Origin: Sternotherus odoratus
Lineage: Eukaryota; Chordata; Testudines; Kinosternidae
Assembly: GCA_032164245.1 (NCBI GenBank)
Contig: JAVMKO010000022.1
Location: forward strand, 248,001 to 312,000
Direction: 5' to 3'
Length of the DNA stretch: 64,000 bases
Positions 1-10,054 of the stretch are shown piece after piece. The position numbers were made by a program, and so were the translations under genes. The notes under the pieces are model-generated. The model searched no databases. It was not told the DNA's origin and saw nothing but the letters and a program-made list of their open reading frames with translations. Numbering within the stretch: the stretch's first letter is position 1; the number at the start of each line of letters is the position of its first letter.

Positions 1-1
1 A

Positions 2-280
2 TGCTCTGTGGATGAGCGTACAGGGGGAGGCTGAATCCACTACCCCCGGTTGGGACTTCCTTCCGACCTGTACCCGCAGAGTGGGTATCCCCTTATACGG
101 CTTCCGCCCCCAAACCTCGGTCCACCCACACCAATCGGTGTAGCCACAGTCCATGGCTGGGCAGTCCCTCTTAATATGCCCTGGCTTCCCACACTGCCAG
201 CAGGTAAGCCGGGCCACTCTTCCTGGCGCCCCCCTGGGCTCCCCATCAGTCCCTTTGCCTTTTGCTGGGGGGGAGTCCAT
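2..280 (-). pseudogene. LTR retrotransposon gag-protease fragment (CCHC zinc knuckle)
   Basis: Reading leftward from an ATG at 280, the frame stays open to the window edge (93 codons). It holds a CX2CX4HX4C zinc knuckle, CWQCGKPGHIKRDC, the nucleic-acid-binding motif of retroelement Gag. About 45 residues later it reads VDSASPCTLI, which resembles the active-site region of a retropepsin-type protease with Ala in place of the usual Gly. The order knuckle then protease is that of a Gag-Pol polyprotein. Oddly, the knuckle lies only about 70 bases inside the primer-binding site, where the leader and most of gag should be. The copy is therefore internally deleted or a non-autonomous derivative. 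The remainder of pol is outside the window, so it is called a fragment. Confidence 0.7.
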
Positions 281-297
281 GGGCCGACGCCCCAAAT

Positions 298-313
298 CCC
301 ACCCCTGACACCA
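298..313 (-). other. Primer-binding site, tRNA-Leu type
   Basis: On the minus strand, two bases inside the LTR end, the sequence TGGTGTCAGGGGTGGG begins with the TGG expected opposite a tRNA CCA tail. It matches the complement of the 3' end of vertebrate tRNA-Leu(CAG) at 15 of 16 positions, as judged from memory of that tRNA. This fixes the orientation of the element and the LTR boundary. Confidence 0.65.
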
Positions 314-315
314 CT

Positions 316-721
316 TGTGGCAGACCGCTCTCTCACCCCTCTCAGGAACACAGGCAGGAAACCCTTCTCTGCTCCAAACAGTGCTCTTTTATTAACAGTG
401 CAGGACCCCACCACCAATACATACAGCTTTGTACAGTTCCCAGCTCTACAAACTCTATATAGTCCAGCTTACAACTCCAAACACAGCTCTGACTAGCTCT
501 TCACACTCCACACACTATACCACCCCCACCACACTGGGCTTGCTTCCTGGCAGGCCTTTTATCCCCCTGAGGAGGCTGCCAGGTGCCACTCATCCATGTT
601 GATTGCCCTGCAAGCCAGGTGGCTGATTAGCCTTCTCTGCAAGGGAGGTTTGCAGGCTTCTGCTCCCTCTTAAAGGGCCGGCAGGGCTGGCTCAGGCACT
701 CCTGGCCAGCACCCTGCCACA
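316..721 (-). mobile_element. Complete LTR, 406 bp, minus strand
   Basis: The LTR is bounded by a perfect 8-bp terminal inverted repeat, TGTGGCAG at its 5' end (714-721 on the plus strand) and CTGCCACA at its 3' end (316-323). On the minus strand it has a TATA-like GATAAAAG (plus 556-563) and a polyadenylation signal AATAAA (plus 388-393), in the order U3-R-U5. It is directly followed by the primer-binding site, so it is the 5' LTR of a minus-strand element. The other LTR is outside the window, so no target duplication can be tested. Confidence 0.8.
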
Positions 722-1344
722 CCGCCTATAGGCATTCCACATCATTTGCTGATCTTAGAACTTTTCTGAGTTTAGAACTTTTCAAACTCTAGTAAAGTGG
801 ATTTTGGAGTTCATATACCAGTAGTCCAACAATGAGACAAAATGGAAACACAATGTATTTAAATATATTGTCCATTTCTAGAAGCTGGATCAAATAAGAT
901 TGTGGATTACGTAGGCACAACTCCTAGTGAAATCAGCTCCAGAGCTGAATTTGGCCCAATGTCTTTAAAGCCTTTGACCAAGCTCCCTGTGCCCCCCTGC
1001 TGCCTACCTCCAGGGCTTTCCCACTGCCAAACAGCTGTTGGTGGTTCTTAGCGCTTTCCAGAAGGGAAGGGGAATGAGCTGTGTACTTGGAGGAGGTGGA
1101 GTGGGGGTGGGGCCGGAGGCAGGGAGGGGGGCGTGTCAGTGATGCGGCCCTCGGGCCAATGCACTAGTCCTCATGCAGCCCTCGTGGTCACTTGAGTTTG
1201 AGACCCCTGCTGTAAGGTATTTGACCTGGTACAACATGAGACTTAAACAACTACAAGATAAAATTAACATCATAAACATTAACTAGATTCAACACCCGCT
1301 GATACATTTCAAAATGTAACTCTAAACGGCCACACGGATGTCTT
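722..1344. other. No gene seen; possible end of a hAT element near 1195-1209
   Basis: No open frame or RNA gene is supported here. The sequence AGTTTGAGACCCCTG at 1195-1209 is a typical 3' terminal inverted repeat of non-autonomous hAT elements. A matching left end was not found, so the element boundary is unknown. The G-rich stretch 1081-1140 would be its interior. Confidence 0.4.
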
Positions 1345-1461
1345 TCTAGTGGGGTCCCACAGGGATGGGTTACTGGCTCTCTGCTATTGAACTTGATTAT
1401 CAATGAAGTGGAAGAGAACATAAGATCACTAATGACGTTTGCAGAGGACACACTTGGAGGG
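1345..1461 (+). pseudogene. LINE reverse-transcriptase fragment
   Basis: An open stretch of 39 codons without a start reads SGVPQGWVTG, then LLLNLIINEVEENIRSL, then FAEDTLGG. These correspond to the conserved reverse-transcriptase blocks GVPQGSVLGP, LFNIFIND and FADDTKLGG of CR1-like non-LTR retrotransposons. The catalytic second Asp of the FADD box is preceded by Glu instead of Asp, so this copy is dead. The fragment stops where the Harbinger terminal repeat begins. The continuation was not recognised on the far side of that element, so either the fragment was already truncated or the far side has decayed. Confidence 0.6.
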
Positions 1462-1825
1462 CATGGTTAGACTGGCGCTTTGCAGCGCAAAAACCCTCCT
1501 GTAGTGCTATAATTTTCATAGCGAACACACTTCAAAGGGAGATTTTGCGCAATGACTCCCTGTTTAAAGCGCAAGTGTTAAACCTCCTTTTCCAGAGTGA
1601 TAAGCCTTTTTGCGCTAGCCCTATAGTGCAAGGGTGGGAATGTGAACACCCATTGTGCGTTAATGAGCCTCCAGCCTCCGGCATCCTGGCCCAGAATTCC
1701 CAGTAGAGCCTCTCTGGCCAGCATTTAAAACTCTCCTGGCTCCTGCTCAGGTGACCACACGTCAGACCCTTCCCTACATTCCCCGGGAAATTTGAAAAGC
1801 CTTTTCCTGTTTACTGCAGCCAGAC

Positions 1826-3305
1826 GTGGAGTGCTCAGGTAACCATTGTGCTTCTCCCATGTCTCCCTGTGCCATGCCTCCTCGCAATAAACGATCTCCA
1901 GCGTGGTCAGAGAATGAGGTCCTGGACCTCATCAGCTGTTGGGGGGAATTGGCAGTTCAGTCACAGCTGCGGTCTAGCCGCCGAAATTATGATACCTATG
2001 CCCTGATATCAGCTGCCATGAGGGACAGAGGGCGTGAACGGGACACTCTCCAGTGCCGTGCAAAAGTTAAGTAGCTTAGGATCGCATATCGCAAAGCCCG
2101 CGATGCCAACAGCCGCTCTGGGGCAGCTCCTGTGTTTTTCAGGTTCTACCACTCTGTGGATGCGATCCTGGGTAGGGATGCAACATGCTCTCCTGCGACC
2201 TTAGAGGATACTTCTTCCCAGACAGTTACTGAGAGGGGGGGGGGGGGAATGGATGCTGGAGACTCTCAGAACGGCGATTCACAGCAGGACCCAGACAGGG
2301 AGGAGTGGGATGACTCACAGATGTCACAAGTAGGGAGCCCAGGCAGTGTAATGGAACCTCTGGATACATGCACCCAGGACCTGATCTCAAGCCCAGAGTG
2401 CACCCAGAGCAAGCCACAGCGACTGGAGACTGCAGCTGCTGTGTTTTCAACACCAATTTGCACAGGTACAGCTCACTTTTCTATGGGGGAGGGAAGACAG
2501 TTTTGAGGAGGGTGGATAATGCATCCCTGGTTGGCTGCATAAGGAGTAGTGCATTGATGTACTCTATCACCATCAGTGAGTTCTGCAAAGGTCTCAATAA
2601 AATAGCTATTGCAGTATCACCAGTGTACGCCACTGTTATAAGAGGGGGTGGGGCGGAAAATTGCCGCACGGTTGCAAGGTGCAAGCCGCGAATGGGCCTT
2701 AGGCAGAAGCCACATCTCCTTAGAATCACCACCCTCTCTTGCCCCGTCTCCCCCGACACAGTGGTATGGAAAGGCAGGGAAACAGTGTTTGTCCAAGAGC
2801 CTTGGCATGGCCAGGGATCACTGGTTACTGGGTGAAATGGCTTGTTTGGACAGGGGAACTGCAAAACCAGTTCAAGGAATGCGTGGGACTCCCCAAACTG
2901 TGGCCAGTAATGGGATCTTGTGTTTTAAATCTGAAATTGTTTCTATTCCCAGCTGGGCCGTTGACAACCTCACCAGCTGCATCTGTGGGTCGAAAACTGA
3001 GCAACCTGCGATCCAAGCCGAGGAAGAGCAAAGAGGAGCTTCTGAGGCAAGTTATGGAACAGGCTTCAATGGACAACCACCGTAGGGAGGAGCATATGAC
3101 CTGTCTGGAACTTCAGAAGGAACAGAAAAGGGAGGAGAGAGAGAGCGCTCGCCAGGACCGTGCTGATAACCGCACTGACAAGCTGCTGAAAATGCTGGAG
3201 CTGCAATTACAGACTCTGCAGCAGATGGCTGCCATTCAGGTGTATCAGACCCTTGAAGGCCACCCCCGTCCCCCAACACTTGCCCCCCATCCATTGCCCT
3301 CCTGA
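1826..3305 (+). pseudogene. Harbinger Myb/SANT-like DNA-binding protein, two exons, one internal stop
   Basis: In Harbinger transposons this protein binds the transposon ends and helps import the nuclease into the nucleus. The first exon is read from 1826 (or the internal ATG at 1874, just before PPRNKRSPAW) to 2465. The Myb/SANT-like fold is marked by AWSENEVLDLI, CWGE, SSRRNYDTY and QCRAKVK. The frame then meets TAG at 2072-2074, where related proteins have GAG (Glu), and continues in the same frame as LRIAYRKARDANSRSG and FYHSVDAILG, followed by an acidic tail. A donor G/GTACAG after 2465 and an acceptor CCCAG ending at 2953 join in phase to a second exon. That exon encodes a Lys/Glu/Gln-rich coiled coil ending at 3305. 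A Pro/His-rich frame at 3253-3504, shifted by one base, may be the original C-terminus, which would mean a frameshift near 3250-3300. Confidence 0.75.
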
Positions 3306-3890
3306 CCTTCTGTCTCCTCCAGGTCAGTATCAGCATCTGGATGCTTACTACCACCCACAGTTCCCACCAACCCCAATCCCTTCACCGAGCACCCCACCGA
3401 TCCACAACCCTTACACACTGCACCTAACCCCTACTAACAGGCAGCAGCACACTCCCCAGAATGGGTTGGGTGAGAACACCAATTCGGAGGGCTGTGGAGA
3501 TTAGGAGTCCAGGACACACAACACTCTGTAAAATGTCCCCTTTCAAACACCAAGATCACACCACTTGCACCCTTGATCATATTTCACACCCCTCACTACC
3601 CAAAACCAGTTTAACACCCTCCACACACCCCCCACACCTGTTTCACACCCTTCCCCCCAAAGTACCAGTTTCAAAACGACTTCCTCACACACCAGAAGAT
3701 GTATTGTTTTTCAGCTTTTATTGCTGATTATTAGAAAGCAGTTCAATAAATGAATTCCTTTTTAATAAATTGGTTTCTGTATTCAGTGCACTCATGTTAT
3801 TAATAGGTACATAATGGCGACCGCCTTCTCTGATTTACGGACTGCTAGCACGCAAGCTCCCTCCCTCCCACCCACCCTCTGCAATTCCCA
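3306..3890. other. Convergent 3' regions between the two Harbinger genes
   Basis: This holds the 3' parts of both genes. A Pro/His/Thr-rich open frame (to 3504) may be the decayed C-terminus of the Myb-like protein. The AT-rich stretch 3705-3800 contains AATAAA and AATAAATT motifs usable by the plus-strand gene. No other gene is seen. Confidence 0.4.
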
Positions 3891-5091
3891 TTAGAACTCG
3901 CTTTCAGCCTCAAAATGCTCCCTCAAGGCTTCCCTGATCCTTGTACCCTCACACTGGACCTCCCTAATAGCCCTGCTCTCTGGCTGTGCATAGGTGGCCT
4001 CCAGTCGCTGAACCTCTGAGGTCCATGCCGCAGTGAAGGCTTCGCCCTTCCGCTCACAGAGATTGTGTAGGGCACAGCACGCGGAAATAATCGCGGATAC
4101 ACTTGTCTCAGCCAAGTCTATCTTGCCATAAAGGCATCTCCACCTGGCTTTAAGACGCCCAAAGGCCCTTTCCACAGTCATTCGACAGCGGCTCAGCCTG
4201 TAGTTGAACCTTTCCTGGCTGCTGTCCAGGCTCCCCGTGTAGGGTTTCATGAGCCAAGGCATCAGAGGGTAAGCGGGGTCGCCAAGAATCACAATGGGCA
4301 TTTCCACTTCCCCTGAACAGGCCGCTGTTGCGGAAGATGCATGCGTCATGCACCCTTCCCGACCAGCCTGCATTAATGTCAGTGAACCGCCCACGGTGAT
4401 CCACAAGCGCCTGAAGAACCATGGAGAAGTATCCCTTTCGGTTAATGTACTGGTCAGCTAGGTGTTCGGGGGCCAGAATAGGGATATGGGTCCCATCGAT
4501 CGCCCCTCCACAGTTAGGGAACCCCATCTGCTCGAAGCCAGCCACAATCTCACATACGTCACCAAGGGTCACGAGTTTCTGTCGCAGAAGGCGATTAATG
4601 GCCTTGCACACTTCCATCAACACGACTCCAACGGTCGACTTCCCCACCCCAAAGTGGTTGGCCACCGATCGGTAGTTCTCTGGGGTGGCCAGCTTCCAGA
4701 CTGCTATAGCCACCCGCTTCTCCACAGGGATGGCAGCTCTCAGTCTGGTGTCCTGGCGCTGCAGGGCGGGGGCGAGTTCAGCACACAGCCCCATGAAAGT
4801 GCGAAAGTTTCTCATGCGAAAGTTCTGCAGCCACTGCTCATCGTCCCACACTTGCAAGATGATGCGATCCCACCAGTCAGTGCTCGTTTCCCGTGCCCAG
4901 AAGCAGCGTTGCACTGTTGTGAGCATGTCAGTTACAGCAATGAGCAGGTTACTGTCCATACTCGGCTCTATTTCTAGTTCCTGTTCAGACTCATCGCTAC
5001 TGTCTGTTTCCATTTCAAGAATATACTCTGCCACGCAGAGAGTTGTGCTGGCAACAGTCGCCAGCATGCTCCGCAGCACTTCGCGATCCAT
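3891..5091 (-). pseudogene. HARBI1-like DDE transposase with one frameshift
   Basis: This is the catalytic nuclease of the Harbinger element. Read from 5091, residues 1-259 include the N-terminal helical part (VWDDEQWLQNFRMRNFRTF), the helix-turn-helix-like VANHFGVGKSTV, and GAIDGTHIPI with the first catalytic Asp at residue 199, then GRVHDACIFRNSGLF. At about 4313-4317 the frame changes. The downstream frame carries VILGDPAYPLMPWLMKPY (second Asp) and MTVERAFGRLKARW (catalytic Glu), then ALHNLCE, and ends at 3891. All three DDE residues survive. Related proteins appear to have a few more residues between FRNSGLF and the second Asp, so a small deletion may be the cause of the shift. The gene converges on the Myb-like gene. 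Confidence 0.85.
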
Positions 5092-5250
5092 TACAGCGCA
5101 GGGAAAACGGGCAAGGCAGCCTTGAGAAATGCAGAACCCATTGAGAAAGGGTGCCAGAGTTGGCCGGAAAATGAAAGGATTGCTGGGGTATAAAGGAAAG
5201 CTTCACGGGAGTTCTAACCGGATGCAAAATGGCCGCAAAAAACGCCCCCT

Positions 5251-5972
5251 TGTAGAACTGAGAAATGAAATTGTTTGTAAATTGTTCATGTTTCATATTG
5301 TGTTTGTTTCCATATTGTAACTCAGACTCCATTTTTTTTACTCCGGTCAAACTCCATTTTAAAATGCTCACTCCACTTTGTCTACAAAACCCTGATGTAA
5401 CCTAATTAGTTTAGATGTGTGAATGAGGTCTGCATGGATGATGGAATCAACCTCCAGCCTGTCCTGATGAAAAAGTGTGAACACCGAACAAAGCAAAAGG
5501 AGTCTACCTTAAAGAAAAAGAACAAAAGTCCAAATTGAAGAAACATCAAAGCCAGGTTGACGGATAATCAATCAACAGATCCCAGAGGCAGCATGACACA
5601 GCAAGACCTACAGATTCTAAATTCAAACTGAAACCCTATAAAAAGGATGGGTGAGCTAGCAGACTTTGGGTAACGTTCTGCTGCCAACACCAAGGGGTAT
5701 CGGTGCGCGCCCGACAGAGACCTCCTTGTGCCAGGCTCTCTTGGCCAGTTAGCCGACAAGCTACGAACCCAAGCTGCGAACCCAAGCCACGGACTCAAGC
5801 TACGTTCAGGACGGGTAACTATAGAGCAGCTGCAGAACATCTGGTGTGTGTGTGTGTGTGTGTGTTGTGTACACATAGGTATTAAATATTAGCTATTAAT
5901 TATTGTATTATAATAAATGTGACATTCTTGTCTTATCCCCTAAAAAGATCCGGTGTAGTTTTCTGTACAACA
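5251..5972 (+). mobile_element. Solo LTR, 722 bp, nested in the Harbinger element
   Basis: The insert starts TGTAGAACTG and ends CTGTACAACA, a near-inverted TG...CA terminus. It is flanked by the 4-bp direct repeat CCCT at 5247-5250 and 5973-5976, as made by retroviral-type integrases. A TATA box (TATAAAAA at 5637-5644) and polyadenylation signal (AATAAA at 5912-5917) are in the expected order for the plus strand. No internal coding region is present, so it is a solo LTR left by recombination. A (TG)n microsatellite lies at about 5843-5870 in the R/U5 zone. Confidence 0.8.
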
Positions 5973-6188
5973 CCCTTCCCACAAGGCAGATTTATGAAGA
6001 GGTGCTCTGTGGGATACCTGCCCTATCCTGCAAGTGCTACTGCCGCAAGAAGCGCGACAAATATACATTTTTTTATTTTTTTTTGCGCTACAAGGTTTCA
6101 ATTTGTACAGTCTCTAGCGCGATACCTATTGCGCTACATTGGGAAGCACTATATAAATGCGCTATAATCCTCAGTCTAACCATACCCT

Positions 6189-6959
6189 GGGAGAAGGGTA
6201 AATAATGAAGTGTTTCAGGGGGTTTGGGCTACAGCCCTGGGAGTCTGGGAAGTTTTTGCGGCCCTGGCCAGGGGGTTATTTCCTGTTCCACAAAGAGGGG
6301 ACAGTTCCACGTCCAAACCCAAGGAGTCGGCTTCTTCAATGTGGAGCCTAATCCGAACTCATTCCGGCAGGTTTGTCCCCTTCCCCAGCCTGGGTATGTC
6401 CTGCCCTCTCCCACCTCCAGCATCTCCCACCCTCCTGTACATTTACTGCCCATCTCCCTCCAGCCAGACCCCACCACCAGCCCCATGACAATCCTGTACC
6501 TCCGCTAACTCTGCTGCAGCCATTGTCTTTCCCCTGGAAGGACGGGACGATGCACAGTGAAACACAGACTTTCTTCTGTTGCCTGTCGGGATGAAAAGAG
6601 CCGTTAGAGAGATTTCAGAAGAGGCTTTTCTCCATTTCACACACAAAACCCACCAGACTTTTTCCCCTGAAAACTGATTTTCTAGGCTCTGCCACTCTAG
6701 AAAACAGCGACTTTATTAGAGGTCGGTCTTCCCATCAGGAGTAAACCCGTCCAGGCCTGCTCTATGTTACAAAGACCTGATCTACGCTAGGTCAATATAA
6801 GCTGCAGTGCACTGACTTAGTTGCGTCTCTGTCTGTCTTAAATTTATCTCCCACCATGTAAACTGTCCTTTATGACAACACGGTAATACCCGTTCCCCAG
6901 GCAACATTGAGCCAAGGTTGATGTACTGAAGTCAACACAGTGCATGTGTAAACACCGTG
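6189..6959. other. No gene recognised
   Basis: Short open frames around 6210-6600 are Pro/Ser/Gly-rich and lack recognisable domains, splice context or conserved motifs. Nothing is supported as a gene. Confidence 0.5.
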
Positions 6960-8523
6960 TTACGTGTGTCACGTTACTGGAATTATTTGGGATCATATAG
7001 ATCATTGGAGCAACCAAGGTCCTATAGTGACACCAAATCTTATGTGAAGGGGGTCATGACAGGTGTCTATGACCAGCAGGGCCAGCAACAGAAATTTGGG
7101 GGCCCCCTACTCTGATCGTTTGGGGCCCCCCCAGCCCAGCTGGCACTTCCCCCCAGCTGACAGAGGCTGGGCCCCCCCCAGCCCAACCGGCGCTCCCCCC
7201 CAGCTGACAGCGGCTGGGGGGGAAGCCCAGCCGGGGGGCTCCCCCCCCAGCTGACAGCGGCTGGCGGCAGTGCGGGGTCCTAAGGGAGCGCGAGCCCGGG
7301 AGCGGCGTGAGCCTCCCTTGCTGCTCCCCCCCCCCGCGCCCCCTATCTCCCCCGGACTGCGCCGCTGCTGCCGGCCGGGCTCACTGCTCCTGCCGGGGAC
7401 ATGTGTGCTTGTCCAGAGAGCCGCGCCGCCTCCCCGCCCCTTCCCCGCTCTCCAGGCCCGGCGACAAGGGGGGACGGACAACTACAGGTACTGCTGTGTA
7501 TCGGGCCCCGGACTTAAGGGGGCCCCCCTAAAGTCCGGGGCCCGGTACAGCTCTACCCGTAGTACCCCCGTCAGCGGCCCTGATGACCAGGTTAAGGAGG
7601 GCTAATTATGAATATGCCATTAATATGTATGTATCTTTTTTGGAACTAAAGTTATGAATATTGGATATATGGTGCCTGTACTTCAAACTGATGCTTGGCT
7701 GCTGGGTCAAAACTCAGACAAGCTGTTGTTAACTTGGCTGGCCTGGATGATGGGCCGTTAAGGGACATCAACTACACAATGGACTTTGTAAATGCCTGTC
7801 CACACCCGAGCTTCTCTAGGAATGTCAACTGCCTGGTCAGAAACTAAATCATGGAGAGTCTGGTAATTGGACCATGTGGCTATGGACCTCCATTTTGCAA
7901 CCGGACTCTGCATAAGAAGGAGGAGGGTCTTTGCCCACAAAAGGAAGTCTATAAAACCTGGGAGAAACTTCCTCCATTTTGTCTTCTACCTCCAGTCTTC
8001 AGCCTTCCTTGCTTCCAGCTCTGGATGGAACTTTGCTACACAGGAGAACTCTGGCCAAAGGGTGCTGACCCATCCCTGGAGGGGATGCTTTCCAGAAACT
8101 GTGATTTCAACCTGCAGTTATTCTACCTTTGCTGCAAGCCTGAACCAAGAGATTTGCCATTACTGCATGTAATTGATTTCTTTTAACCATTCCTAACCCT
8201 CACCTATACCTTTTTCCTTGTATAATAAATCTTTAGATTTTAGAGGCTAAAGGATTGGCAACAGCATGATTTGTGGTAAGATCTGATTTGTATAGTCCCC
8301 AGGACAGGTGGCTGCTGGTGGGTGATACTGGGGACCTGGAGTGTCTAAGGGAATTGCTTGTGGTTAGCCAGTGGGGCGAAACCAAAGTCTTTTCTGTTTG
8401 GCTGTTTTGGTTTATCTTAGTGTGGAAAACCCCCAGCTGTGGGCTGTAGTTGCCCCTTGGAAGCAATCTGTCCTGATCTGACACTCACAGTTGGATCCCA
8501 CCAGGAACAGCACCGTCACAACA
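6960..8523 (+). mobile_element. LTR (probable solo LTR) interrupted by a hAT element
   Basis: The 3' end is clear: GCACCGTCACAACA ending at 8523, in TG...CA style. Within it are CTATAAAA near 7950 as a TATA box and AATAAATCTTTAG near 8224 as a polyadenylation signal, spaced as in a vertebrate endogenous retroviral LTR. The 5' boundary is not secure; a start near 6960, where TGTTACG or TGTCACG mirror the 3' end, is the best guess. With the 7077-7582 insert and its target copy removed, the LTR would be about 1.05 kb. No gag, pol or env is attached. Confidence 0.55.
7077..7582. mobile_element. Non-autonomous hAT element, 506 bp, with perfect 8-bp TSD
   Basis: The element starts CAGGGCC and ends GGCCCTG. 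It is flanked by the identical 8-bp repeat ATGACCAG at 7069-7076 and 7583-7590. An 8-bp duplication with CAGGG-type ends is diagnostic of the hAT superfamily. The interior is extremely GC-rich with short internal repeats around CAGCTGACAG and has no transposase. Removing it rejoins the host LTR sequence across GACCAG/GTTAAGG. Confidence 0.9.
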
Positions 8524-8979
8524 TGTGCCAACCTAACCGTTTTCCAGCAGCTATCCCACAATAGCTCAAGGCCACCATTTCCCACCTAAACAACAAGAAA
8601 CTGTTGCAGATCAAATGGGTGGGAAAACACCCCAAATCTGAAGAGATTTTAAGTTGACAGTGGACAGAACATGAGGAAAAATCTGGAGAGAAAAGAAAAT
8701 TAGCCAATCATTTGAGAGAAAAATAGAGAATTGATCTGGATTTCCTATCCACATTGGACAGTTGGGGGCAGAAATGAGGAGATTTTTGCCAATTCTGGGG
8801 AGTAAGGGGCAGCAGCCTTCACCCCCCCTATTCCTGACCTGTTGAGAGTTGGTGAAATGTGCCATGTCACACTGTCTCTCTCTCTCCCCTCCCTCCATCT
8901 CTGGTCTTCCCCCCTTTCCCTTCCTGACACCTCCACTCTCCAGGCACACAAAGGGCCAACCCCATTGGGGCCCAGTCTA
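8524..8979. other. No gene recognised
   Basis: Short frames on both strands have no domain or splice support. Pyrimidine-rich tracts are present near 8870-8930. Confidence 0.5.
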
Positions 8980-9097
8980 GGGTGACCAGAGAGCAAATGT
9001 GAAAAATGGAGATAGGAAGTGAGGGGTAATAGGAGACTATATAAGAAAAAGACCCCAAAATCAAGACTCTCTCTAAAATCGGGACATCTGGTCACCC
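8980..9097. mobile_element. 118-bp MITE with TA target duplication
   Basis: The ends are the inverted pair GGGTGACCAGA and TCTGGTCACCC. TA dinucleotides flank both sides (8978-8979 and 9098-9099), as for Tc1/mariner-type elements. It contains no coding capacity. This end sequence is a common short repeat in reptile genomes (recalled, not searched). Confidence 0.75.
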
Positions 9098-9260
9098 TAC
9101 CCAGTCTCTTCTCTTCCTGAATCCCCCACTTTGCTCCCTGAGCAGGAGCTGTGGCCAGCTACATCACCGCTCTCAAGGCAGCTCTCGGCCCTCCCTTAGG
9201 GACAGTCACAACCAGGGAGTAGATTCCCAGGAGCTGCGAAATCTCAGGTCTGCAAATGGG

Positions 9261-9860
9261 ATGCCATTAACAGAGGGGTGATGCAGGGCCATTAATAGAT
9301 ATAATGTGGGGCGCAGGTGGAGCGGGGCCATTAATGGATATAATGTGGGGGGGAGGGATGATGCAGGGCCATTAACGGATATAGCATGGGGGGGGGGAGC
9401 AGGGCCGTTAACAGATATAACTTGGGGGGGGAGCGAGGCTGTTAACGGATATAATGTGGGGGGGGAGGGGGAGCAGGGCCGTTAACGGATATATATTGGG
9501 GGGGGGAGCGGGGCTGTTAACGGATATAACATGGGGGGGAGTGGGTCTGTTAATGGATATAGCATGGGGAGGAGGGGGAGCAGGGCCGTTAATGGATATA
9601 GTGTGGGGGGAGGAGTGACACAGGGCCGTTAACGAACAGAATGTGGGGGAAGGGGAGCGGGGCCATTAACGGATATAACATGGGGGGAGGCGGAGTGGGA
9701 CCGTTAATGGATATAATGGGCGTGGGGCATGGCGCTGAGAATGGGGGAAGGGCTAGGGCGGGGCCCAGACAAAGATGGTAGCGGGGGAGGGACGGGGAAG
9801 GGCAGGCTCCGCGCGGGGGGGCCATTAACGGATATAACGGCTGAGGGGGTGACGTGGAGC
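9261..9860. repeat. Minisatellite, about 13 copies of a 33-46 bp unit
   Basis: The element CCRTTAAYGGATATA recurs about every 40 bases (for example near 9290, 9332, 9371, 9409, 9441, 9481, 9527, 9550, 9589, 9667 and 9705). Copies are separated by G runs and GGAGC. Spacing varies because of G-run length. It abuts the much larger G-rich array to the right but does not share its core. Confidence 0.85.
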
Positions 9861-9891
9861 TGTGAATGGGGGCAGGGTCTGGCCATGTGCT

Positions 9892-10054
9892 CTATAGGGG
9901 GGGGAGGGGGGGGAAAGGGGGAAGAGAAGAGCGGCGGGGGGAGGGGGGGAGAAGGGGAGGGGGGAGAAGAGCGGGGGGGAGAGAAGAGCGGGGGGGGAAG
10001 AGAAGAGCGGGGGGGAAGAGAAGAGCGGGGGGGAAGAGAAGAGCGGGGGGGAGG
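9892..10054. repeat. G/A-rich transition zone into the large array
   Basis: Short units of about 15 bases built on AGAAGAGCGGGGGG are repeated without the GGCTTGGCGATG core. They look like the spacer part of the main array unit amplified on its own, or the ancestral edge of the array. Confidence 0.7.

Larger units (their letters stand above)
1458..6188. mobile_element. Harbinger (PIF-type) DNA transposon, about 4.7 kb
   Basis: Terminal inverted repeats are seen at 1458-1474 (AGGGCATGGTTAGACTG) and, inverted, at 6172-6188 (16 of 17 bases match). Inside are the two genes expected of this superfamily in convergent order: a Myb/SANT-like DNA-binding protein on the plus strand and a HARBI1-like DDE nuclease on the minus strand. 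Both subterminal zones carry short GCGC-containing motifs that could bind the transposon proteins. The expected 3-bp target duplication was not clear, so the outer edge may be off by one or two bases. A solo LTR (5251-5972) is inserted between the nuclease gene and the right end. Confidence 0.85.

Noticed and set aside
40..496. Plus- and minus-strand frames over the left LTR
   Set aside because: Shadows of the gag fragment or LTR in wrong frames. The real frame is the one with the zinc knuckle at 2-280.
7107..7605. GC-rich open frames around 7.1-7.6 kb as a host gene
   Set aside because: They lie inside a hAT element bounded by an exact 8-bp duplication.
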